From NCBI GenBank assembly GCA_963818885.1, contig CAWFTP010000003.1, positions 1,116,001 to 1,180,000 of the forward strand: DNA of 64,000 nt, given 5' to 3'. This document shows positions 28,548 to 38,172 of the stretch, piece by piece. This stretch comes from DATFDN01 sp963818885 (GTDB lineage Bacteria; Pseudomonadota; Alphaproteobacteria; Acetobacterales; Acetobacteraceae). The number at the start of each line of letters is the position of its first letter. The stretch's first letter is position 1. The notes below the pieces were generated by a model. It was given only the letters and a program-made list of their open reading frames with translations, did not search any database and was not told the DNA's origin. Both the position numbers and the translations under genes were made by a program.

Positions 28548-28750
28548 GGGGTGATCGGAACTCGCATCTGAGCCCCCGGGGTAGCAAAACCGACCTCCTC
28601 CGTCAGCCCCGGTCCGATCCGCCGCGACCGCTTCCTTTGATACTTCCTGATCGAGAACGTGACGAATTCACATACAACTAACAGTAGAATTCTGCGCCGG
28701 CAACAACGAACGGTTTAGTGAATCGCAGGTAAACATCGCGCGAGGCGCAG
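28548..28750. promoter_or_regulatory. Divergent spacer between oxidoreductase and PEP-CTERM genes
   Basis: About 200 bases, relatively AT-rich near 28650-28720. It must hold promoters for both divergent genes. Two EcoRI-like GAATTC hexamers sit 17 bases apart at about 28664 and 28687. I could not identify a convincing -35/-10 pair or a terminator. Confidence 0.3.
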
Positions 28751-29518
28751 ATGCGTGGCTTCGAGACCCTGCTGGCCGCATCCGTGGCCACGGCCGGCAT
28801 TACCCAAATTGCCGTCATGGTCGCGCGTGCCCCCCATGGGGACGCAGTATCGGTGGAACCGCCAGTCTCGGCGTGTTGCCAGTACCGCACGTGGCCCGTC
28901 GAGAGCTCGTTTTGGACCTTCCCCTTCACTTCCCAATTTCACGCCACGGGAAGAGCGCCATTCGAGGGCACCCCGGGCAACGGGCCTTTCGCCGTGCCAG
29001 CCACGCCCGGCAGCGATCCGCCGCCCGACCTCCTCTACTCACCGACCAGCCGCGGGTCAGGACCACTGGCCGCGCGCGACTTCCCGTGGGTCGACGTTGT
29101 TGCCGGAGCCGACACCCCGACCTCGGACGCGGTAAGCGAGACCCCGCAAAACGAGTCAACGTCGATCTGGATCGACGAGGGTTCCGCGGCATCGGCCAAC
29201 GCGCACCCGCCCGCCCAGACCCCGCACATAAGCTTGTTCCTGGCCGATCCCGGGCCCGCGGACGACGGCGGTCAGACCCCGACACCCTCCTTCTTCGACA
29301 TCTCGCCGTCGTCGCCTGCGGCTCCCGATATATCGCTCCCAATGCCCCAGGATTTGGGTGATACTCCGCCGACGGTAGGCGCTGGGGATCCCGGCGGGCC
29401 TGACAGCGGCCCGCCCAGCGGGACACCGCCGGCGAACGTCCCCGAGCCCGCCACGCTGATCGTGTTGCTGACCTCCCTCCTGGGCCTCACCGCCCTGCGC
29501 CGGGGCCCGCGTGCCTGA
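28751..29518 (+). CDS. PEP-CTERM sorting domain protein, Pro-rich
   Basis: A 255-residue protein with a short N-terminal export-like hydrophobic stretch, a Pro/Ser/Asp-rich low-complexity middle, and the C-terminal tripartite tail VPEPATL (about 230-236), a Leu-rich membrane helix and RRGPRA. That tail is the PEP-CTERM signal recognised by exosortase, which anchors or releases the protein at the cell surface. No exosortase is in the window, so it must be encoded elsewhere. The middle of the protein has no family I recognise. Start choice between nearby Met codons is uncertain. Confidence 0.7.
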   Translation: MRGFETLLAASVATAGITQIAVMVARAPHGDAVSVEPPVSACCQYRTWPVESSFWTFPFTSQFHATGRAPFEGTPGNGPFAVPATPGSDPPPDLLYSPTSRGSGPLAARDFPWVDVVAGADTPTSDAVSETPQNESTSIWIDEGSAASANAHPPAQTPHISLFLADPGPADDGGQTPTPSFFDISPSSPAAPDISLPMPQDLGDTPPTVGAGDPGGPDSGPPSGTPPANVPEPATLIVLLTSLLGLTALRRGPRA

Positions 29519-29587
29519 CGGCATCTGGCGGTCTCCACTCGGACGCGCGAGTATCCACGCTGGCGTGCTCCGCAGTGAGACCATTTG

Positions 29588-30764
29588 ATGCCCAAAACGT
29601 ACCAGGCCGGCCGGCACTTCCTCCAGATTCCCGGTCCCACCAATGTCCCTGACCGCGTGCTACGGGCCATCGAGCGTCCGACGATGGACCATCGCGGGCC
29701 GGAATTCGGCCGGCTCGGCCTGGAATTGCTGAGAAACCTGCGCTCGGTGTTCGGCACGACGGGGCCGGTGGTGATCTACCCCGCCTCCGGTACCTGGGGC
29801 CTGGGAAGCGGCGCTGACCAACACGCTCTCGCCCGGCGACCGGGTCCTGATGTGCCGCACGGGCTGGTTCGCGACGCTGTGGCGGGAGATGGCGGAGCGG
29901 CTCGGACTCGATCCACTGGTGATCGAAACCGACTGGCGACGCGGCGCGGATGTCGGCGCGATCGGAGAGGCGCTCGCGGCGGACAAGGCGCACCGGATCA
30001 AGGCAGTCTGCGTCGTTCACAACGAGACCTCCACCGGCTGCGCGAGCCGGATTGACGAGGTGCGCTCGGCGCTCGAGCGGGCCAGCCATCCCGCCCTGCT
30101 GCTGGTAGACACGATCTCCTCGCTCGCGTCGATCGAGTACCGCCACGACGAGTGGGGCGTGGATGTCACGGTCGCCGGATCGCAGAAGGGGCTGATGCTG
30201 CCGCCTGGACTATCCTTCAATGCGGTAAGCGACAAAGCCCTGGCCGCGGCCGAGACCGCACGGTTGCCGCGCAGCTACTGGGACTGGCGCCCGATGCTGG
30301 CCGCCAACGAGACCGGCTATTTCCCCTACACGCCCGGCACGAACCTGCTCTACGGCCTGCATGAGGCTTTGGCGATGCTGCACGAGGAGGGCCTGCCCAA
30401 CGTCTTCGCCCGCCACGACCGCCACGCCGAGGCCACCCGCCGCGCCGTCCGTACGTGGGGGCTCGAGGTGCAATGCGCCGATCCGCGGCACTATTCCTCA
30501 TCGCTGACCGCGGTGCGCGTCCCGGAGGGACACAGCGCCGACAATCTGCGCGCCGTGATCCTCGACAAGTTTAACATGAGCCTTGGCAACGGGCTCGGCA
30601 TTCTCAAGGATCGGGTGTTCCGCATCGGCCACCTCGGCGATTTCGGCGATCTTCAGCTCATCGGCACGCTCGGCGGCGTGGAGATGGGGCTGCGCGCGGC
30701 CGGCGTGCCGCACAAGCCGGGCGGCGCGCAGGCGGCGATCGATTACCTCGCCGGCAACGCCTGA
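29588..30764 (+). CDS. Class V aminotransferase, serine-glyoxylate/alanine-glyoxylate type (frameshifted)
   Basis: The N-terminus, HFLQIPGPTNVPDRVLRAIERPTMDHRGPEF, is the classic start of serine-glyoxylate aminotransferases. At about 29794 the frame breaks inside the PASGTGAWEAAL motif. One extra base at the sequence GGTACCTGG explains it. After the break VLMCRTGWFATLWREMA through the PLP-lysine motif VAGSQKGLMLPPG to the C-terminal GNGLGILKDRVFRIGHLGDF are intact, giving about 391 residues. The enzyme probably transfers amino groups from serine or another amino acid to glyoxylate in C1 or photorespiration-like metabolism. It is convergent with the DNA ligase gene. Confidence 0.85.
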
Positions 30765-30768
30765 TCCT

Positions 30769-31743
30769 CTAGCCGTGCCGCGGCGTAAGCTGGCCCTTCG
30801 TGCAGCGCCTCGGCTCCTTGTCGTCGCGCCAACGCAGCAGGCGTGAGCCATGCCGGAACTTGCCTGCGGTAATGTGGTCCGCGCTCACCTCGACCACCAG
30901 GATCGGCTCCGCAGGCTCTACCTCGCGTGTGCGGCTGGACCAACGGCTGGGGCCGCCCGGCGCATCGCCGGTGAAGCCGCCGCGACCCAGCAGGGGTCGC
31001 ACGCGTGCTTCCCCCTCCTTATCTGGCGGGCAGCGACCGACATAGTCGAGCCGCCCGTCCGCGCCATAGAGGCCGAGTAGAAGATATTGGATCGCGCCCT
31101 GCGGGGTGAGATAGACGCCACCCACCACGCAATCGACCGTGTGCCATAGCTTGAATTTCAGCATCACGCGCTTGCCGGGCTGGTATGGTCCATCCAGCCG
31201 CTTCGCGACGATCCCGTCGAGCCTGTCGCCCGCCTCCCTGAGCCACTGCCGGGCCTCCGTCGTGCTGCCGACCTGAGGAGTCAGACGCACCAACTCTGTC
31301 ACACCCACCCGGTCGAATAGGCGCGCCAGCGCAGCGCGGCGTTCGGCAAACGGTCGGTGGAGCAGGCTGTGCCCCGCTTCGTCGGCGAGCAGATCAAAGG
31401 CCATGAACGTCGCCGGATACTCGCGCGACAGCCGGGCGATGCGGGATGCCGCCGGATGCAGGCGCATCTGCAGCGTGTCGAATCCCGCGTTCGCGATGAC
31501 CAACTCCCCGTCCATCGCGAAGCGAATGACAGGTAGCGCGGCCATCGTCGCCGCCACCTCCGGGAAGAAGCGAGCGAGCGGGCGCTGACGACGAGATCGC
31601 AGCTCGACGGCGCCTTCATCGCGGAAGGCCAGGCAGCGGAAGCCGTCATATTTCGGCTCGAACGCCCATCCCGGGCCATCGGGGAGCATATCGACGGTCT
31701 CGGCCTCCATCGGCTCGAGTTCGAGTGGAACAGGCCAGCTCAC
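30769..31743 (-). CDS. ATP-dependent DNA ligase (LigC-like, stand-alone)
   Basis: A 324-residue ligase with adenylation motif I KYDGFR (Lys about 31), motif IV LDGIVAKR and motif V LKFK. The OB-fold region follows motif V (VGGVYLTPQGAI, LDYVGR). It is the short, non-fused type known from bacterial NHEJ-related LigC, here without Ku or LigD near by. It likely seals nicks in DNA repair. The start is GTG 31743, which overlaps the TGA of the upstream asmA-like gene (GTGA), implying translational coupling; Met 12 is an alternative. Confidence 0.88.
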   Translation of the reverse strand: MSWPVPLELEPMEAETVDMLPDGPGWAFEPKYDGFRCLAFRDEGAVELRSRRQRPLARFFPEVAATMAALPVIRFAMDGELVIANAGFDTLQMRLHPAASRIARLSREYPATFMAFDLLADEAGHSLLHRPFAERRAALARLFDRVGVTELVRLTPQVGSTTEARQWLREAGDRLDGIVAKRLDGPYQPGKRVMLKFKLWHTVDCVVGGVYLTPQGAIQYLLLGLYGADGRLDYVGRCPPDKEGEARVRPLLGRGGFTGDAPGGPSRWSSRTREVEPAEPILVVEVSADHITAGKFRHGSRLLRWRDDKEPRRCTKGQLTPRHG

Positions 31744-33696
31744 CGTGCGCGCGGGGCGGTTCGGGGTGCGGGGGGTGGCGTGCCGGGCGCCAGGTGGCGC
31801 GCCTGCATCAGCAACGCGTTACAGCGATGCTGGTCCGTGACGCCGAACTGGATGGTCGGCAGGACGGCGAGCGGCGGCAGGATCGCCGCGAGCCCCCCAG
31901 CGACACCGACCCGCGCCACGGTCTGCGCGCTTGGCAGAATACGCGGATGCTTCATCGTTCCGCCGATATTGATCGGACCCGGAAGGGAACCGATGGTGAA
32001 ATGCTTGGGCGCAGTGCGGATTTGCAGATTGAGCGCCTCGTTGCGCATGTCGACCGTGCCGGTGCCCCCGACGATCGCCTCGTTGGTGTCAAGAATCAGG
32101 GCACGCGTACTCATGACACCGAGCTCCAGCGCGAAATCCCCGATCAGGCATTCGACATTGGTGCGAGTTGGTAGTCCCAGGGCGGAGAGCAGCGCGTTGC
32201 CGAACTCCAGCCCCGACAGATCAACAAGCAATGCACTGAGATTACCACCCGCCATGCCGACAAGGATCTCGCCGTCGCCGTTCGCGGCAATCGAGGCCAG
32301 CGAGTCGCCTGTCCCGACCAGCCGCGCGCTGCCGCTAAGGGCGCCCGCGCCACTGAATGCCTTTGTCGCTTTCATCAGCTTCGATAGGTCGAGGCTCTGG
32401 AAATCCACCTCTGAATTGGTGTGCAGCAGCTGACCTCGCGGGTCGAGCTCGGCCTTCACGGCTATCTTGCCTTCTCCTACACCGAAACTGACGGGATGCA
32501 CGGTCACGCTGCCATTCACGATGTCGACGGCCGCCACCAGATCGTCGAGCGGCATGCTGCGACCCTGGATGCGGCCCGCGCGATAGCGCAGGTGCACATC
32601 AGCATATTTGAAGCGTGGAACGCTGATCGGCAGTTTGGGAAGCAGCCCGGCTTCCGCGGCTTCCTTCGGCGTCTCCAGCCCCGGATTGCCCCCCACGAAG
32701 CCGCCGAGATCAGCAAGGTTCACCGAACGGGAAGACAGGTTGGCGTCCATCACCGGCCGTGCCGTGCCGGGGTCGACGGTGATGGTCCCCTCGAGGTCGC
32801 TCGATCCCACCCGTCCGGCGATGTCGGTAAGGCGGACCCGGTGGTTCTCGAAGTCGAGTTTGCCTGAGATGTTGAACGGCGGAGTCTCGGGAAGCGCGAG
32901 ACCGGTCAGCGGGGTGAGCCGATTCATGCTCGGCCCCGAGAGCGACAGCCGCAGATCGCCGCCAGCAAGCGCCATCGGATCGGCGACGGTGCCGTGCAGA
33001 TGCGCCCTCGTCTCCCCGTTCACCAGCCGCAAATCGATGGGCCAAGGCTGGGTCGTGTCGCGCAGCGGCGAGGATGGCCCCGCCCTCGAGGCGCGCCTCG
33101 ATCGGCTGCGCGGCATAGGTGCCTTTTGCCTCAGCCAGCAGCATGGCCGTGTCGTTCGCCGCATCCTGCGTCTGCACTCGCACTCGGAAATCCGCCCGCA
33201 GCGGGTTAAGGACTGCCCGGATGTATCCGTCCTCGATGCGCACCACGCCAATCTTCGCGCTCGACCCGCCGGCTCCGCTCATTGCCAAGCGGTAGTTCGC
33301 GAAGTGGTTGGGCAATTCGCCCACCAGCATGCGCGGCTGTTGGATGTCGACGCTGGGAATGTCGGGCTCGCGATGGGTGATGTAACCCCACAGGTCGAAC
33401 GTCACGACCAGACGTGGGATGACGGCAAACTTGGCGCTGTCGGGTGGCCAACCTTTTGGGTTATCGATGACCACGTCATCGGCGGTGATGGTGGTGATGC
33501 GGCCCGGGCTGATATGGATGGCGCCAATCGCGACTGGACGGCCGAGCATCGCTGACGCCCGCGCCTCCACGATCGGAACCAGGTGGGTGCTGATCCAGAA
33601 CCACGCCCCTCCGATGACGACCACAAGGAGTAGGATTGGCAGCCCAAGCCCAAGGAGCCAGCGGCGCCGGTGTGCCGGGTTCGCGGTCATTGCCAT
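31740..33696 (-). CDS. AsmA/DUF748-like envelope protein (frameshifted)
   Basis: One membrane helix near the N-terminus (LGLGLPILLLVVVIGGAWFWI) is followed by AsmA-type beta-rich repeats: IGAIHISPGRITTITADDVVIDNPKGWP, then FNISGKLDFENHRVRLTDIAGRVGSSDLEGTI, and a C-terminal block with LIGDFALELGVMSTRALILDTNEAIVGGTGTVD. The frame breaks near 33074 between EGGAI and SPLRDTTQPWP; one extra base explains it. Repaired length is about 651 residues. AsmA proteins sit in the inner membrane and shape the outer envelope, possibly by lipid transport. The start may be 33696 or 33690. Confidence 0.83.
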
Positions 33697-33735
33697 GCCA
33701 CAACGCCGGGCGGCTGGAATTGGTTGCCGGCCCGT

Positions 33736-33765
33736 TTGACAATAGCCGTGTCTGCCGCCTATAGG
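33736..33765 (+). promoter_or_regulatory. Probable sigma70 promoter of rpsD
   Basis: TTGACA at 33736-33741 matches the -35 consensus fully. TATAGG at 33760-33765 stands 18 bases later as -10. It faces rpsD, whose ATG is 110 bases downstream. Confidence 0.65.
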
Positions 33766-33789
33766 GCCGCCACTGTCGGGAACGTGGAC

Positions 33790-33804
33790 GGACCTTCGGG
33801 GTCC
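33790..33804 (+). promoter_or_regulatory. Leader hairpin upstream of rpsD
   Basis: GGACC and GGTCC form a five-base stem with a UUCG-like loop, between the promoter and the rpsD start. In other bacteria S4 controls translation of its own message through a leader structure. Whether this small hairpin does so is a guess. Confidence 0.3.
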
Positions 33805-33874
33805 GGACCCGCTGCGCGAGCCCCTCGCGTGGCATACCGGTGCAACGACAAGCCGCGAAGGAAGCCGCGCCGCA

Positions 33875-34489
33875 ATGACCAAGCGCGTCGAGAGCAAATA
33901 CAAGATCAACCGCCGTCTGGGCGCCAATCTGTGGGGCCGCCCGAAATCCCCGATCGGCAAGCGCGACTACGGCCCCGGCCAGCACGGGCAACGCCGCAAG
34001 AAGGTCACCGATTTCGGCGTCCAGCTCGCCGCGAAGCAGAAGCTGAAGGGCTATTACGGCAATATCGGCGAAAGGCAGTTTCGCAAATACTACGAGGAAG
34101 CGTCGCGCCGGAAGGGCGACACCTCGGAGAACCTGATCGACCTGCTGGAACGACGGCTGGACGCGGTGATCTACCGCATGAAGTTCGCCATCACTCCGTT
34201 CGCCGCCCGCCAGTTCGTTTCCCACGGGCACATCACGGTGAACGGCAAGCGGGTCAACATCCCCTCCTACAGGGTGCGCGACAACGACGCGATCGAAGTG
34301 AAGGAGCGCTCCAAGCAGCTCGCCGTCGTGCTTGATGCGTCGCAGAGCGCGGAGCGCGACACGCCCGAGTATATCGAGGTCGACCACCGCGCCATGAAGG
34401 GCCGCTTCCTGCGCAGCCCGAAGCTCTCTGATGTGCCCTACCCGGTGCAGATGGAACCGAACCTCGTGGTCGAGTTCTACTCGCGCTGA
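33875..34489 (+). CDS. rpsD: 30S ribosomal protein S4
   Basis: A 204-residue S4 with TKRVESKYKINRRLGANLWG at the start, the S4 RNA-binding domain (LERRLDAVIYRMKFAITPFAARQFVSHGHITVNGKRV) and the highly charged tail. It is a primary 16S rRNA binder. It has its own promoter and is followed after 23 bases by prfC. The ATG is preceded by AAGGAAG. Confidence 0.98.
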   Translation: MTKRVESKYKINRRLGANLWGRPKSPIGKRDYGPGQHGQRRKKVTDFGVQLAAKQKLKGYYGNIGERQFRKYYEEASRRKGDTSENLIDLLERRLDAVIYRMKFAITPFAARQFVSHGHITVNGKRVNIPSYRVRDNDAIEVKERSKQLAVVLDASQSAERDTPEYIEVDHRAMKGRFLRSPKLSDVPYPVQMEPNLVVEFYSR

Positions 34490-34512
34490 ACCCTTCCCCC
34501 TCCTCCGCTCTC

Positions 34513-36054
34513 ATGTCCGACTTCACGGCCGAGATCGCGCGGCGACGCACGTTCGCGATCATCTCCCACCCGGATGCCGGCAAGACGACGCTGACCGAGC
34601 AGATCCTGCGTGCCGGCGGTGCGATTCAGCTCGCCGGCTCGGTGCGCGCCAAGGGGGAGCGGCGGCGCACGCGGTCGGACTGGATGGGGATCGAGCGCGA
34701 GCGCGGCATCTCCGTCGTGACCTCGGTGATGACGTTCGAGCATGCGGGCTGCGTCTTCAACCTGCTCGACACGCCTGGCCACGAGGATTTCTCCGAGGAC
34801 ACCTATCGCACGCTGACGGCTGTCGACTCCGCCGTGATGGTGATCGACGCGGCGAAGGGCATCGAGGAGCGCACACGCAAGCTGTTCGAGATCTGCCGCC
34901 TGCGCGACATCCCCATCGTCACTTTCATCAATAAGATGGACCGCGAGGGGCGCGATGCTTTCGAGCTGCTGGACGAAATCGCGGCGACGCTCGCGCTCGA
35001 CACCGCGCCGGTGGCCTGGCCCGTCGGTCGCGCCGCCGATTTCGCCGGTACCTACGATCTGCGCAACCGCAGCCTCCATCTGGACGCAGACCTTCCCCAA
35101 TCCGATCCTCGCCTCGTGGCCCTGTCCGAAGAGGTCGACCTCGTCGGCGCAGCATTGCCGCCATTCGATCGCACGAGCTTTCTCGAAGGTCATCTCACGC
35201 CGGTCTATTTCGGATCGGCGATCAGGGGGATTGGGGTCGCCGGCCTGCTTGCCGGGCTCGCCGAGTACGGGCCAGCACCACGCGCCCAGCCAGCCGATGC
35301 CGGCGTGATCGCCGCGACCGACCCACGACTGACCGCGCTGGTGTTCAAGATCCAGGCGAACATGGACCCAAATCATCGCGACCGCATCGCTTTCGCGCGC
35401 GTCTGCTCCGGGCGGCTCGAGCGAGGCATGCGACTTAAGCAGGTCCGTACGGGGAAGCTGATCCCGCTACACGCACCGCAGTTCTTCTTCGCCCGCGAAC
35501 GCGAGCTGGTCGAGCAGGCCTTCGCGGGTGACGTGGTCGGCATTCCCAATCACGGCACCTTACGCATCGGCGACACACTCACCGACGGCGATGACCTGAA
35601 CTTCCTTGGCGTGCCGTATTTCGCCCCCGAGATCCTCCGTCGCGTCCGCCTGGAAGATGCGATGAAGGCGAAGAAGCTGCGCCAGGCGTTGCAGGAATTG
35701 GCCGAAGAGGGCGTTGTGCAGCTGTTTCGGCCGCATGACGGATCTCCCGCGATCGTAGGGGTCGTCGGCACACTGCAGCTCGACGTGTTGCAGGCGCGGC
35801 TTGGCGCGGAATACGGAATCCGCGTCGGTTTCGAAGCAACTCCCTACTCGGTCGCGCGCTGGGTGTCCTCCGATGACAAGCCCGCGCTCGCGCGCTTCCT
35901 CGCCGTGAACCGGAGCGCGATCTCCGAGGACGTCGACGGCGACCCCGTTTTCCTTGCAACCTCGCCATTCATGATGCGGCGCACGACCGATCACAGTCCC
36001 GAATTGTCGTTTGCCGACGTGAAGGACGTGCTGAAGGAGAAGGCGGCAGCGTAG
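34513..36054 (+). CDS. prfC: Peptide chain release factor 3
   Basis: A 513-residue GTPase. The G1 P-loop is HPDAGKTTL, the G3 motif DTPGHEDFSEDTYR, and G4 NKMD. The EF-Tu-like second domain (VFKIQANMDPNHRDRIAFARVCSG) follows, and the C-terminal domain ends ELSFADVKDVL. RF3 releases RF1/RF2 from ribosomes after peptide release. The gene lies behind rpsD, and the hairpin at 36058 closes the unit. Confidence 0.96.
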   Translation: MSDFTAEIARRRTFAIISHPDAGKTTLTEQILRAGGAIQLAGSVRAKGERRRTRSDWMGIERERGISVVTSVMTFEHAGCVFNLLDTPGHEDFSEDTYRTLTAVDSAVMVIDAAKGIEERTRKLFEICRLRDIPIVTFINKMDREGRDAFELLDEIAATLALDTAPVAWPVGRAADFAGTYDLRNRSLHLDADLPQSDPRLVALSEEVDLVGAALPPFDRTSFLEGHLTPVYFGSAIRGIGVAGLLAGLAEYGPAPRAQPADAGVIAATDPRLTALVFKIQANMDPNHRDRIAFARVCSGRLERGMRLKQVRTGKLIPLHAPQFFFARERELVEQAFAGDVVGIPNHGTLRIGDTLTDGDDLNFLGVPYFAPEILRRVRLEDAMKAKKLRQALQELAEEGVVQLFRPHDGSPAIVGVVGTLQLDVLQARLGAEYGIRVGFEATPYSVARWVSSDDKPALARFLAVNRSAISEDVDGDPVFLATSPFMMRRTTDHSPELSFADVKDVLKEKAAA

Positions 36055-36057
36055 TAT

Positions 36058-36112
36058 CCGGAATCCCAAGGGTGGGCCAGCCCTTGCGGCATTCCGGTCG
36101 TCGGTTTCATTT
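36058..36112 (+). terminator. Probable intrinsic terminator after prfC
   Basis: A stem of CCGGAAT...CCAAGGG (36058-36072) pairs with CCCTTGCGGCATTCCGG (36081-36097) with a one-base internal mismatch and an eight-base loop. A T-rich run with TTTCATTTT follows. Position directly after the prfC stop supports a Rho-independent terminator. Confidence 0.7.
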
Positions 36113-36219
36113 TGTTCACAGGGTATGAACCGGCGATCAACGGCTACCCGGCTCAGATGGCTGGCCTCGGTCGTGGCACTCGCCTAACCTCCGGCGCTTC
36201 GAAGAGCGGGGTTGGACGC

Positions 36220-37221
36220 ATGACGATCCGTGACGGGTTTCTGGGCAGCATCGGCAACACGCCACTCATTCGCCTCACGCGCGCCTCTGACGCGACGGGC
36301 TGCGAAATCCTCGGCAAGGCGGAGTTCCTCAATCCGGGCGGCTCGGTGAAGGATCGCGCCGCGTTGGCGATCATCCAGGAGGCCGAGCAATCGGGGCGGC
36401 TGCGTCCGGGAGGGACGGTGGTGGAAGGGACCGCCGGCAATACCGGTATAGGCCTCGCGCTGGTCGGCAACGCGCGTGGCTATCGCACCGTGATCGTGAT
36501 GCCAGAGAATCAAAGCCGGGAAAAGATCGACTTCCTGCGGTTGATCGGCGCCGATCTGCGACTGGTTCCGCCCAAGCCCTATCGCGACCCGGGGCATTAT
36601 CAGCACGCCTCGCGTCGGCTCGCCGAGGAGCTGGCCCAGACGGAACCGAACGGCGCGATCTGGGCCAATCAGTTCGATAACGTCGCTAACCGGGAAGGGC
36701 ATCGGCGCACGACCGGCGAGGAGATCTGGGCAGAGACCCAAGGCCGGGTCGATGGATTTACCTGCGCGGCTGGCACCGGCGGGACAATCGCCGGGGTCAG
36801 CATGGCGCTAAAGGCGCACAATCCGAAGGTGCGCACGATGATCGCCGATCCGATGGGCTCGGCGCTCTATGACTACTTCCGGACCGGCGATCTGACCTTG
36901 CACGGCAACTCGATCACCGAGGGGATCGGCACCAGCCGGATCACAAAGAACGTCGAGGGCGCGCCGATCGACGGCGCCTACCAGGTCAGCGATGAGGAGG
37001 CACTACCAATCATCTTCGACCTCGTCGCACACGAAGGGCTGGTGCTGGGCGGATCGAGCGGCATCAACGTCGCCGGCGCAGTCCAGATGGCGCGCGAAAT
37101 GGGGCCGGGGCACGTGATCGTGACCATCCTCGCCGATGGCGGTTCGCGCTACCAATCGAAGCTGTTCAACCCCGCGTTCCTGCGCGAGAAGAACCTGCCG
37201 ATCCCGTCCTGGCTGGCTTGA
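36220..37221 (+). CDS. cysK: Cysteine synthase family PLP enzyme
   Basis: The start at 36220 gives 333 residues. It has IGNTPLIRL, then the PLP lysine motif NPGGSVKDRAAL, the substrate loop VEGTAGNTGIGLAL, and GTGGTIAGVSMALK for the phosphate of PLP. It joins O-acetylserine and sulfide to cysteine, or a related replacement reaction. The TAGNTGIGLA sequence resembles the CysK/CBS-like branch. The frame is open further upstream without homology. Confidence 0.85.
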   Translation: MTIRDGFLGSIGNTPLIRLTRASDATGCEILGKAEFLNPGGSVKDRAALAIIQEAEQSGRLRPGGTVVEGTAGNTGIGLALVGNARGYRTVIVMPENQSREKIDFLRLIGADLRLVPPKPYRDPGHYQHASRRLAEELAQTEPNGAIWANQFDNVANREGHRRTTGEEIWAETQGRVDGFTCAAGTGGTIAGVSMALKAHNPKVRTMIADPMGSALYDYFRTGDLTLHGNSITEGIGTSRITKNVEGAPIDGAYQVSDEEALPIIFDLVAHEGLVLGGSSGINVAGAVQMAREMGPGHVIVTILADGGSRYQSKLFNPAFLREKNLPIPSWLA

Positions 37222-37325
37222 AATTTCTCGCATTTTTTAAAGAGTTGCCAGGGTTCTCGTAGTGGTTCGATCGCCGCCGCCGACCTAATCTCCCGCCATC
37301 GGTTCGACAGCCATGGAGTGGGTCG

Positions 37326-37953
37326 ATGCGGAAATTCGGCATGGCGGCGATCGGTGCCCTGGCCTCGGTTGCCCTGACGGGAACGGCGATCGCGGGTACT
37401 CCAGCGCCGCGCGAGTGCGTAATCGAGGTGCCGCCCGGCGCCATCGTGCTCGTGCTTCCAGCTCCCGTGTCGATGCCGGCACCGCCGGTTCAGGCGACGC
37501 TTCCGCCGATGCCCGCCGAGCAGATGGTGGATGTCGGCTTCCCCTTCCCGCCTATGCCCTCCCCCGGCACGATCATCCGCGACGTCAATGCGATGATGGC
37601 CAGTACCCGAGCACATGTTCGATCGCGCCTTCGCGACTTTGCCGGCTCCGGGGAACGGGGTGTCAGGCGTGTTCATCACGTCGCTTTCGAACCGAAACGG
37701 GACCTGCACGCGGGAGGTCACCTACACGGGCGGCAGCAGCCGGGCGGTCGTGAAGGTCAGCTCCACCGGCAATGCCTGCACGCGCGTCGGCGTCCCGACC
37801 TCGACACCCGTGATTCGCCCGCAGGAACGCACGACGCCGCACCTGATCGAGGCATCGCCCATCGCGGCGAAGCGCCAGCCGAGTTCGCGCAACTGGTGCA
37901 CTGAGCCGGAAACGCCGGGGGCTTACCCCCCGGCGATCTTCGGGATGAGGTAG
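37326..37953 (+). CDS. Secreted Pro-rich protein of unknown function (frameshifted)
   Basis: A signal peptide (MRKFGMAAIGALASVALTG, cleavage after AIAG) starts the protein. A Pro-rich segment follows (PPMPAEQMVDVGFPFPPMP). The frame breaks at 37603-37608 in GTACCC. With one C removed it reads ...MMASTEHMFDRAFATLPAPGNGVSGVFITS... and ends at 37953, about 208 residues in all. Two conserved-looking cysteines remain in the second half. No family recognised. The 3' end overlaps the convergent MoaD-like gene by 31 bases. Confidence 0.6.
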
Positions 37954-38171
37954 ATCTCGCTGCCCTCGTCGAGCTTCGCGTCGTACGCGTCCTGATAGAT
38001 CACGCCGTCGATCGCGATCGCCATCCCCTCCTCGACCTGCGTGCCGAGCCCCGGAAAGCGCTGGTCCAGTTCGCGCACCAGGGCACGGAACGTGCGCGCT
38101 GCCACCTCCAGCTCGGCCTTCCCGCCCGTCACGGCGAGAGAGGGCGCGCCAGCGATGACGACGCGCGGCAG
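37923..38171 (-). CDS. MoaD/ThiS family sulfur-carrier-like protein
   Basis: An 82-residue ubiquitin-like protein: PRVVIAGAPSLAVTGGKAELEV, TFRALVRELDQRFPGL, IAIDGVIYQDAYDAKL and the C-terminal GSEIYLIPKIAGG. The diglycine tail is the thiocarboxylate site of MoaD and ThiS. There is no ATG, GTG or TTG at the expected start; a CTG at 38171 two bases after the molybdenum hydroxylase stop fits best. It is the last gene of a molybdenum hydroxylase operon, so a role in molybdopterin supply or in modifying that enzyme is plausible. Confidence 0.75.
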   Translation of the reverse strand: MPRVVIAGAPSLAVTGGKAELEVAARTFRALVRELDQRFPGLGTQVEEGMAIAIDGVIYQDAYDAKLDEGSEIYLIPKIAGG

Positions 38172-38172
38172 G

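Noticed and set aside
28660..28695. Two GAATTC copies in the spacer as an operator
   Set aside because: The hexamers are each palindromic and no longer shared sequence surrounds them, so chance is sufficient.
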